In this document: piece by piece, positions 31,649 to 41,400 of the stretch | How the letters are laid out: every line of letters starts with the position of its first letter | How positions within the stretch are numbered: position 1 is the first letter of the stretch | Assembly: GCA_945905295.1 (NCBI GenBank) | Contig: CAMDPX010000015.1 | Span: 1-53,510 of the forward strand | Reading direction: 5' to 3' | Length of the DNA: 53,510 bases | Source of the DNA: Planctomyces sp. SH-PL62 | GTDB lineage: Bacteria; Planctomycetota; Planctomycetia; Planctomycetales; Planctomycetaceae | Position numbers and translations under genes: made by a program | The notes under the pieces: model-generated | The model's input: the letters and a program-made list of their open reading frames with translations, nothing else | Told to the model about the DNA's origin: nothing | Database searches by the model: none

Positions 31649-34013
31649 AGAGAAACTCCAGAGATGATTTGCCTTGGGGAATTGGCAGGCGCAGCAGCAA
31701 CTCGGATCGCTTGGGTTCGTCCGACAGCGATCTCAGTTTCGTTTCGGTCTGGGGAATCGTCAGCCGCAGTCGACCACTGCGGAAGACTCGTTCGGACTCC
31801 TGGCTGATGTCTCCGGTGAGCGCTCGAAACCAAACGATCTGCGCCGACGGCGAGTCCAATTGCAGAACACGTTTGAGCTGTCGTTGTTCTTCGGCTCCTG
31901 TCGCCACCGACCGATCCTCGATCTCAATCGTGCCGCTGCGATACAGGAACGTGGGGATTGAGGATTCGCCGAGAACGTAACCGCGGAACTGATACCCGAC
32001 ATTCTTGGGATAGAGCGGATTGGGATTGGTCCGAGCCTCTTTGGTCATCACCGGCAGCAGCGGCCACGGAGCGGTTTCATCCGCGAGCTGCACGATCGAG
32101 ACATCCTGAGCCAGAGTGATTGGTTCGCTGGCGGGATTGAAATCCCCCGAACCCTGCCCGCTCCAATTGACGCCGATGAACTCACCCTGCCAGATGGCTG
32201 AGAGTGTTCCGGTTTCGGCATTGAAGGCGTAGCTCAGCTTCTCGGGTAAGCCGACGGCGATGCCTCGAAAGCCGGCGACTCGACTTCGTCCGCGATAGGT
32301 TTTGGCCTGATCATCGACCGTCACCTTCGTGCTCACACCGCGGATGCCGGACGGATCGGCGGCCGAAGTGCCGAGCGAGAGGTAGTACCAGATCGCTTCG
32401 ATCTGCCTGTCGGTGTTGCCATCCAGAATCGTTTTGTGTGCGGCAATCCCATTGGGCCAAGCGGTCGGCATGACCGTCCGCGGACGAAACGCGCCAGGGT
32501 TTCGCAAGTAGCTGTTGAACCAGCCAGGCTGAAGTCGCTGATACGAGGTCGGCAAGTCGATCCCTTGATTGACCAGCGCGGCCTTCCCATTGAAGTTGTG
32601 ACAGGCGACGCAATTCAGTCCCTTGTCGCCCAGCAATTCCCGTCCCCCCGCGCGAAGCAACTTCTCTCGTTCACGCTCGCTTTCCGAGCGACTCTCCGGA
32701 CTCGGAATCTTCATCTCCGCCCCTTTCAAAACGTCGAGGCGACTGAAGAGGGCCGGCAAGTGCTGGAGATTGCCCGTGCCGTACTGCGGCATCCGAGTCG
32801 CCATGTAATGGCGGACGCTTTCGCCATCGAAGAGCACCTTCTTCATCCAGGCCGGTTGCAGCTTGGCCCCGACCAGTGTGAGCGGCGGGGGGATGCGACC
32901 GTCGTCACCCAGTTTCAATTCGCTGCCGGCAAAGAATGGGTTGTGTGCGTCATGAACTCCGCCGAAGTCATCGCGAACATGACAGGCGATGCAGTGAAAC
33001 GCGGTGAGAGTTTTCGCCACCACAACTTTGTCCGAGTCGGCCGTCGGTTCTTCCTTGAGCGATGCGACAACCGCTTTGACCTGCGCGTCATCGAGAAGGA
33101 AGCGCGGACTTCGACCACTCGTCTTCGACAAACAGCCGCGTGACAGATCCGCGTTCTTCAACGAACCAATCAGAGGAGCCGCCGCAATGCCGGGGAGTGA
33201 ATGACAGGCGGCGCAGTTCAATTCCTGAAAGTATTTTTTTCCTTTCGCCGCCAACGATGCCTCTGGAACCAAAGCCTTTCCTGGTTGTGGCTGTTCTCCA
33301 ATTAGATAACCGGCGATGGCCAGCGACTCAGCGGGAGTCAGCTTCATGTCCGGCATGCGCCCGGAGCTTCTGACTCGCAGCGGCTGAAACAGGAACTCGC
33401 TGAGCGACTTCGCGCTGTACTTGGCGGCGACATGCCCAAGCTTCACGGTCAGCGGCTTGATGGCCTTCTTCGCGGCGAGCGCCTTGTCCTCATCGTCGTC
33501 CTCCTCGTCGTTGCGTTTCGGTTTCTGCGGCGCGTCGGTGAGTGCTTCCTTCGGACCATGACAGGCCACGCAGCCGACCGAATGAAACAGCGCTTTGCCT
33601 TGTTGTCGATCAATCGGCTCAGTTGCTTCCGTCTGAAAGACGGCCTTTGACTGCGCAATCAGAAAGTGAGTCAGAGCTTCAGCGATCCGGTCCCGCTCCG
33701 CCTCCGGTTGCGAGACCAACACGTCCGGCATGGTTGTTCCGGGATGAGTGGCCGACGGAGACGCGAGGTATCGCCGGAGGTATTCGGGGGAGATCCGCGC
33801 ACCGGCTTCGATCAAGTCAGGAGCAGATTTCTCTGGCAGCGAACCTCGTTCGACACCACCGTGACACGCCGCGCATCGCAGCTCCGAGATCAGCAAGCTC
33901 CCAACCTGAGCCTGAGTGAGCGGGTGGTTGCCGGGCAGTGCCGGATCGCCAGCCGCGACAAACGTGTTGGCGATCACAAGCCAGCTAGTCATGAACGCGG
34001 AGACTCGTCTCAT
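31632..34013 (-). CDS. Secreted multi-haem c-type cytochrome
   Basis: 793 residues from ATG 34013, with a hydrophobic N-terminus (FMTSWLVIANTFVAAG). Five CxxCH haem sites: CAACH (47), CVACH (148), CAACH (267), CIACH (341) and CVACH (467). Several are spaced with a Met ligand motif (GRMPDM, RMPQYG, TVMPTAWP). A ~250-residue C-terminal domain without haem follows, with beta-rich sequence. An acidic low-complexity segment (EEDDDEDK) lies between sites 2 and 3. This family accompanies sugar or alcohol dehydrogenase-like propellers; the next gene is one. Likely periplasmic electron transfer. The stop codon is provided by palindromic element F. A reading further upstream is excluded because it runs through element A. 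Confidence 0.87.
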   Translation of the reverse strand: MRRVSAFMTSWLVIANTFVAAGDPALPGNHPLTQAQVGSLLISELRCAACHGGVERGSLPEKSAPDLIEAGARISPEYLRRYLASPSATHPGTTMPDVLVSQPEAERDRIAEALTHFLIAQSKAVFQTEATEPIDRQQGKALFHSVGCVACHGPKEALTDAPQKPKRNDEEDDDEDKALAAKKAIKPLTVKLGHVAAKYSAKSLSEFLFQPLRVRSSGRMPDMKLTPAESLAIAGYLIGEQPQPGKALVPEASLAAKGKKYFQELNCAACHSLPGIAAAPLIGSLKNADLSRGCLSKTSGRSPRFLLDDAQVKAVVASLKEEPTADSDKVVVAKTLTAFHCIACHVRDDFGGVHDAHNPFFAGSELKLGDDGRIPPPLTLVGAKLQPAWMKKVLFDGESVRHYMATRMPQYGTGNLQHLPALFSRLDVLKGAEMKIPSPESRSESEREREKLLRAGGRELLGDKGLNCVACHNFNGKAALVNQGIDLPTSYQRLQPGWFNSYLRNPGAFRPRTVMPTAWPNGIAAHKTILDGNTDRQIEAIWYYLSLGTSAADPSGIRGVSTKVTVDDQAKTYRGRSRVAGFRGIAVGLPEKLSYAFNAETGTLSAIWQGEFIGVNWSGQGSGDFNPASEPITLAQDVSIVQLADETAPWPLLPVMTKEARTNPNPLYPKNVGYQFRGYVLGESSIPTFLYRSGTIEIEDRSVATGAEEQRQLKRVLQLDSPSAQIVWFRALTGDISQESERVFRSGRLRLTIPQTETKLRSLSDEPKRSELLLRLPIPQGKSSLEFLYELKP

Positions 34014-34041
34014 GGTGGTTTCTATCGCTGTTTGTTGTGGG

Positions 34042-34106
34042 GTAGCCACGTTCGCCAGAACGTGGGTTTTTCGCGAATCTCCCCACGTTCTGGCGAACGT
34101 GGCTAC
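34042..34106. repeat. Palindromic element, family A, copy 3
   Basis: Perfect arms 34042-34066 and 34082-34106 (GTAGCCACGTTCGCCAGAAC and complement) in the ~110-bp gap between the cytochrome gene and the enolase-superfamily gene stop. Confidence 0.93.
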
Positions 34107-34123
34107 AACCCGGCGTGCCGTGC

Positions 34124-35227
34124 TCACGCGACCTCCACGACTCGTTTGCCGAGGACATCCATTCGCGGTGTGATTCCCAGTCCCGGCTCGTTGCTCGCGG
34201 CCATGAAACCTTGCTGGCGTTGCGGAGCACCGGTTGCCGTGCTGACGGTGACGTAACTGTTGAAGTCGGTGCTCGTGAAACGGAACTCTTCCGGAGTGCT
34301 GTGAGCCAGGTGAGCGATCGCGGCCGTCGTTATGTCGCCTCCCCAACTGTCTTCCAGAGTCATGGCGATCCCCATGCTCACACAGAGATCGCGAACCTGT
34401 TTGGTTTTCGTCAGGCCGCCGAGCTTGCTGATTTTCAGATTGGCGACATCCAGCGCCAGATCGGCTTTCGCTTGCAGCAGCATGTCGAGGCTGTCGATGT
34501 TCTCATCCAGCACGAAGGGATGATCGGTATGACGTCGCACGGCGAGACACTCTTCGTAAGTGAGGCACGGTTGCTCGATGTAGACGTCGACGTCGCGAAC
34601 CGCGCGGACCACGCGCATCGCCTCATGCTGAGTCCAGCCGGTGTTCGCGTCGGCGACGAGTCGATCGGTGGGGAGCAGCATTGCGCGGACGGCTCGGATG
34701 CGTTCGATGTCCGTATCCGGATCGCCGCCGACCTTGAGTTGAAACCGGGTGTATCCGGCGGCTCGATAACCGGCGACCTTTTTCGCCATCTCGTCGGGGG
34801 ACTCTTGCGAGATGGCTCGATACAGCCGCACGCTCTCGCCGAAGCGACCACCCATCAGCACGCAGACCGGCAAGTTCGTCACTTTGCCCAGGATGTCCCA
34901 GCACGCGATGTCGATGCCCGACTTCACATACGGATGCCCCTTGAGCGCCGCGTCCATCCGCTGATTCAACTTCGCCAGCTCGCGCGGATCGCAGCCGATG
35001 AGATGCGGTGCGAGTTCGCGCAGCCCCGCGCGCACCCCCTCGGCATAGGCCGGCAGATAAAACGGTCCGAGGGGACAGACCTCGCCGTAGCCGGTGAGGC
35101 CGGCGTCGGTCTCGACACCGACGATCGTGCTGTCGAACACCGAAACCGATTTTCCGCCGGACCACTTGTAGCTCCCCTCGTGCAGCGGCAGTTCCACGCG
35201 ATGAGCAAAGATGCGAGTGATTTTCAT
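34124..35227 (-). CDS. Mandelate racemase/muconate lactonizing enzyme family (enolase superfamily)
   Basis: 367 residues from ATG 35227. The N-terminal capping domain ([25 protein letters not shown]) is followed by the barrel: [16 protein letters not shown] (metal Asp), YIEQP (metal Glu), VLDENID (metal Asp/Glu) and NLKISKLGG, giving a KxK pair at the last strand. The order and the KISK motif fit the MLE subgroup that includes cis-3-hydroxyproline dehydratase and hydroxyproline-betaine epimerase. The exact substrate is not readable. It stands alone between the cytochrome and RTX genes. A link to the DapA-like enzyme at 22.2 kb through hydroxyproline metabolism is a hypothesis. Confidence 0.82.
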   Translation of the reverse strand: MKITRIFAHRVELPLHEGSYKWSGGKSVSVFDSTIVGVETDAGLTGYGEVCPLGPFYLPAYAEGVRAGLRELAPHLIGCDPRELAKLNQRMDAALKGHPYVKSGIDIACWDILGKVTNLPVCVLMGGRFGESVRLYRAISQESPDEMAKKVAGYRAAGYTRFQLKVGGDPDTDIERIRAVRAMLLPTDRLVADANTGWTQHEAMRVVRAVRDVDVYIEQPCLTYEECLAVRRHTDHPFVLDENIDSLDMLLQAKADLALDVANLKISKLGGLTKTKQVRDLCVSMGIAMTLEDSWGGDITTAAIAHLAHSTPEEFRFTSTDFNSYVTVSTATGAPQRQQGFMAASNEPGLGITPRMDVLGKRVVEVA

Positions 35228-35435
35228 GGGGGATTCTTTCTGAGTTTGATCAACCAGAATGTGTTCGTGCCACAAATCAGAATCGCGATATTACTCAATG
35301 GCCGTCCAAAATAAGCGTCGCCCCGGCTTGGTAACTGGCGGATTCCTTCCGATCCGTGGCCGTTCCTGAATCCGCGGGGTGATTGATCCCCTGCGGACTC
35401 AAGAGTGCTCGCGGATTCAAAGCAAAGACCGCCAC

Positions 35436-38400
35436 CTATTCCAAAGCGGTCCCCAGCCAGGCGAACGGCCGGATTCGGTTGCCGAGGAAATCGAATTCAC
35501 TGTCGAGCGTGTAGATCGCGGTGATCGCCAGATCTTCGGCGAGCACGGTCACCACATCGTTTTCGACAATCCCATTGCTGGTGCGCGGCGCGAGCACATC
35601 ATTTCCCAGTCCACCATCCAGCGTGTCGAGACCGGAGCCGCCGACCAGCGTGTCGTTGCCGTCTTGGCCCAGCAGCGAATCGTGGCCCGCACCGCCGCTG
35701 AGTTGATCGTGGCCTTTGCCCCCGCGCAGGACATCGTTGCCGAGTTGCCCGAACAACACGTCATCGCCATCGCCACCATCGAGGTTGTCGAGGCCGCCGC
35801 CGCCGAGCAGCGTGTCGTTGCCGGTTGCGGACAGCAGCCGATCGTTCCCCTCGCCACCGTCCAGCAGATCGTCGCCGCGTCCTCCGTTGAGCGTGTCGTC
35901 GCCGTCGCCGCCGAGCAGCGTGGCCGCCACGAGCGCCGCCGTCGCGTCCAACAGATCATTCCCCGCGCCGCCGGATAATGACCACGGCGTGGAATTGCTC
36001 GCGTTGATGAACGTGTCCGCTTTCGAGCCGCCGACAAGATTCTCAAACGAGTCCCACTTCAAGATGCGTGCGGCGGATGAAGTGAGATCCTTGTATTGTT
36101 TGCCGGCGAGATCCCACGTCGCGACGGCGTTCAACCCCGCGAGCGTGTCGCGACCCGCGCCGCCGCGAACCGACTCGATCGCTCCGAACGTCCCCCCCAG
36201 CACTTGTTCGCGGCCAGCGAAGCCGCTGGTCGAACTGCTCGTCAGTGTCAGCGAGCGATTCGAGGTTCCCTTTGAGAAATCGACGACATCGGCTCCCGCG
36301 CCGCCATCCAGCAGTCCGGCGAAGATCGTTCCCTCCGAGATTGCGAATGAATCGTCGCCGCCGCCGCCGGAGAGTGTTTCGAAGCCGTTGAACGTCACGC
36401 CGGTCAGGCCCGACATCGTCACGCCGGTGGGTGTCAGATCGAAGACGTCCGCGAAGGTGCTGGCACCTTGCAGTTTGTCGCTGCCATCACCACCGAGGAT
36501 CGCTTCGAAATCCGAGACCGGCAGACCGTTGATCGCGACCGTGCCTCGCGCACCGTCGGCCAGCACGGTGTCGTTGCCGGAACTCAGCGTCAGCGAATCG
36601 GCGAACGCTCCGCCACCGCCAGAGATTGACTCGATGCTCGTGAAGAGCGTCTTCGTCCAGCCGCTCACGCCGAAGCCCAGCGAGGCCATCACGAATGATT
36701 CGGCGGCGGTGTCGCTCCCTTGCACGCGATCGGAACCTGCGCCGCCGGTGATCGTTTCAAAGCCCAGGATCGTGAGTGTGTTCCATTTCACGCGACCGGG
36801 AGACAGCAGTTGAAAGACATCGTTCCCCGACGTGCCGGTCAACGAATCGGCTGTGCCCGCACCGATCAGAGTTTCGATGTCCGCGATCCCGGCCAGAGTG
36901 GTCGGGGCCATGACGAACGGGCCGGTGATGCGCATCGTGTCCGTATCCGCTCCGCCGCTGAGCACATTGCCGGTCGGTGCGTCATCCAGCACATCGTCTC
37001 CCGTACCGCCCAACAGAGAATCGTTTCCAGCGCCGCCGATCAGCCAATCGTTCCCCGCACCGCCATCAAGGCTGTCGGTCGAGCTACCGCCGATCAGCTT
37101 GTCCTCCCCATTGCCGCCGGTCAGCGTGGTCGATCCGCTGAACGCCGAGGCGTCCAGCACGTTCGCCGAATCACCGCCGGTCAGCCACGCTTTTTCGATG
37201 CCCAACAGCGTGTCTTCGAGCACTCCGGCGAACGACAGCGAGCTATTGGTCAACAGCATGTCCGCATCGCGGGAGGCGATCAGGCAGTCAATCGCTCCTC
37301 CGCCGATCAGCGAATCGTTTCCCGTTCCACCGATCAGCGTGTCGGCTCCGTCGGCACCGTTGAGCGTATCGTTGCCGTCGCCCCCTTCCAGAAGTTCGCC
37401 GCCGCTGCTGCCGGTCAATTGGTCCGCTCCACTTCCGCCGCACAACGCTGAGATCCCGACGATCGAGCCGGCTCCCGTTCCACCGGACGACAAGCTCACG
37501 CTGACCGCGCTGCTGAAGGCCGAGTAATCCAGCCGATCGCGTCCCCCTCCGCCTTCCATTCGCGCGACCGAACCGGTGGGCAACATCGTGAAGAGGTCAT
37601 CGCCCAGACCGCCGCGCACCGTTTCGATGTTCGCGAATGTGAGCCCCGCGACTTCGCCGCCGTTCGTGCGTGAGATCGTCCACGCGGTCGCGACCCCCGC
37701 GTTGCTCGGCACGATCAGCGAGTCGTTGCCGCCGCCCCCCGACAACACTTCAAAACTCAGGAACGACGCCGCCACGCCGGTGACTTTGATTCCGGTCGGA
37801 CCGATCGTGAACGCCTCGTTGGTCCCGTTGTCACCTTGCAGTCGATCGACGCCACCGCCGCCGGTGATCGTCTCGAAGCCGAGCAGCGTCGCGCCATAGG
37901 CGGTCATCCTGCCGTTACCACTGACTCCAAATTGATCGTCTTGATCCTGTCCCGTCACCGTGTCGAGACCAAGGCCCCCTTGCAGCGTCTCGAAGCCTTG
38001 GAAGATCTGCCCCGGTGAGCTGCCGACGAGTACGCCGTCACTCGTCACCGTGAAGAGATCCGCCCCGCTCGTCCCCGCCAAGACGTCGGACGATCCCGCG
38101 CCTTGAATCGCTTCCACGCTGAGACTCGTCAGCCCCGAACCCGACGCACCCAGCGTCCACGTTCCGATGAAGCGGACCGCATCGTTGCCGAGACCGCCAT
38201 CGAGCAGATTGGTGCCGGACGTGTCGTCGAACGAGTCATTCCCCGCGCCGCCCGACAACGTATCGTTGCCGAGTCCTCCGGTCAGACAATCATCCCCTTC
38301 GCCACCATCGAGATTGTCCGCTCCCGTCCCGCCGGTCAACGTGTCGCGGCCATCTCCGCCGCGAAGCGTGACCGCTGCGATCGCGTCCGACGCATTGAGC

Positions 38401-41400
38401 GAATCGTCTCCCGCGCCGCCATTCAAGCTCGTGGCCGAGGCCCCCCGCATGTTGAAGAACGTGTCGTTGCCTGTGCCTCCCACCAGCGTTTCAAACGAGT
38501 CCCACAACAGCAGTCGATGGCTCGCTCCCTCCGTGAGTTGCTTGTCACCCACATTCCAAGTCATCGCGATGTCTGCGCCGATCAACGTATCGTTGCGCGA
38601 ACTCCCCTGCAGCGACTCGATCCCACGGAAGCCGCCAGACACCGACGCTTCGTTGCCGACAAAGCCAGCCGAGTTGCTGTCCGTCAACGTCACCGCGCGG
38701 CCGCTCGAGGCCGACGACCAGTCGAGCCGATCGTTCCCCTGTCCGCCGTCAACCACACCGCCAAACAAGACACCGTCTCCGAACACAAACGCATCGTCGC
38801 TGTTGCCGCCGCTGAGTGACTCGAACCCCGTGAATTGCAGCGGCGGGCTGAGCGGATTCCCTTGCGCCGAACCGCTCGTCGCCCCGGTGATCCGCCACGT
38901 CGTCGAGCCGCTCTGAATGCGCAGCGTGTCGAGCGCCGTGGGATCGTCGTTCACTCCGCCATCAAGCTGCCGAGTCTGTCCCGCGTCCGCCACCAGAAAC
39001 ATCACAGTGTCGGCAAATCGTGAACCTCGAAACTGCTCGATCTCCGCGTTCAGCGTCAGTCGATGATTCGCTCGCAGCGCTTGCTGCGTGGTGCGCGTCA
39101 GGTCGATGCTCACGCCCCCATCGGCCGGTGAGTAATCGAGCCGGTCGCTGCCACCCCCCGTCGCTTCCACGATGATGTCCGTGCCACTCGCCAGCATCCG
39201 ATAGACATCGCTGCCGTTGCCTCCGGCGAGCCGATCGTGCCCCGTCGCATCCCCCAGCGTGTCGCGGCCGTCGCCACCCAACAGCGTCACCGTACCGGAG
39301 AACCCATTCGCGTTGAGCACGTTGTCTCCCGCGCCGCCGGTCAATTGCGCGAGTTCGATGTTCTGCACCGCCGCAGTGCCGATACCGCTGAGCAGTTCCG
39401 AGTCCGTCAAATGAAAATCGACATCCCCGCTGCCCGTCAGCATGTCCGAGCCAGCACCGCCGTTGATGGAGTCGTCTCCGAGACTGATCAGGATCGTGTC
39501 GTCATCCGCTTCGCCGAAGCTCGAGTCGTTGTCGCTGCCACCATCCAAGGAATCATTCCCGAAACCGCCGCGCAGAACGTCGTCGCCCAGTTCGCCCAGC
39601 AGCACGTCGTTCGCGCCGAGTCCGTTCAACGAATCATCACCGGCACCGCCCCACAGCGAGTTCACATTGTCGTCGCCAATCAACGAGTCGTTGCCGGTTC
39701 CGCCGCCGACATTTTCGAATTGCGCAATCTGTCCGACGGTCCCTGCGAACGCCGCCAGTCCATCGCGCAGCGACACCGACACGTCCGACGTGAATGCTCC
39801 GAAATTGAGCCGATCGGTTCCCGCGCCGCCGCTGATCGTGCCGCTCCAACTGGCCGTCGGCGAAATATGAAAGAGGTCGCTGGCTTCGCTGCCGGTCAAC
39901 GATTCGATCTGCGTGAAACGAATCAATCCAGTCGCCGCGCCGCGGACCTGCCCCGTTCCATCACCGGTCACGAACCAATCCCACTCCCCGAAGTTGGTCC
40001 CGTTCAACAGCGTCAACTGATCCGCGCCGGAGTTCGTTCCGTCGAATTCCAGAACACCTCCCTTCGGCACCGGCGTCCCGGCGGAGAAGTCGAGGCTCAA
40101 TTGCAGCGACTGTCCTGCATCAGCGCTGACAACCAACGTGTCGAACGCCGAGACCGTTGTTTGCGTGCCGGCCAACGGAGTCGTCGCCGCCGCGCTGGCG
40201 AACAGCGCGACTGAGTTCGCTCCGGTGCGACGCAACACGACGCTGCCGCTGGCGTGCAGTTCGACGCGCTGCCCAGGTTGAATGTCGTAGGTGCTGATGA
40301 CTTGCTGGTACTCGCCCCAAGTGCTGTGAAACAGAACCTGCGTTCCATCCGACGAGGCGTTGACGATCGGCTGCGCGATGTAGCTGTCGCCGAATTGCGA
40401 GCGATGTCTCGCTAACACGACTGCCCCGTCCGGGCCGCTCGGCTGTTCGAGGTTGATCGCGACGATCGCTCCTTGATAGGCCGGCGACGACGCGGTGAAG
40501 GGGTTCGTGCCGCTGTAGTACGACGCGAACACGTACCCAGGATTCTGCGTGTTCGTCGCCGTGATGTCCCCCAGCGTCTCGCGGCCGGGCAGGATGTTTT
40601 CGAAGGCCGGATTCGTGAGGGCCGCGAACTTGTTGGTCGTGGGATCGAATCGCACCACCTGTCCGATGACGTTGCCGCCCGCGAGGTACTCGATGTTCGG
40701 ACTAACGAGATTGTCTTTGCTCCACTTACCGGGTTGCCCGACGACATACACGTTGCCGCTGGCTCCTTCCGCGAACACCGGATGATGCCACCGCATCGGG
40801 AAGAAGCCGTTCAAGCGGACGTCATCGCGCCGCAGCACGGGGATGTCCTCATCGGGTCTCGGCATCACCGGCATGACGTGCGGAGTGATCGTGCCGCTTG
40901 CCAGATCCACATCGAGCAACCGAAACGCCGCTCCCTCATCACTGAGGTAGCTGACCATGATCCCGCTGCCATCCGGAGCCACATAGAAGTCATCCACATT
41001 CTCCGGCGCGCTGCCGTACGGAAAGCCCGCCGAACCTGCGGGAGCAGTCAGCGTGAAACTGGCGACGACCGGATCGACCCAGCGATCCGCGCTCTCCGGT
41101 GTGTTCGGCAACGGCGCGGCATCCAGATCGACCACGTAGGCATTGAGCACCGACCGATCAAACTCGTTCGGATTGCTCACGCTCCGCGGATTGCCGAGCA
41201 GCACCGTGTAGTTGTGCCCGTTCTCCGGATTGAAGAAGAGCGACGTCTTCGAGGTGAAGATCAGACCGCCCGCTTGCCACGGATCAAAGGAGGTGAAGAC
41301 CAGCGTTTGGTCGGCGTGTTGATAAACCTGCTGGATGCCGCTGGGATCGTCCACGCCATCGGCAGCCGTCAAGTAGCGATACTTCCTCACGCCCGACGAC

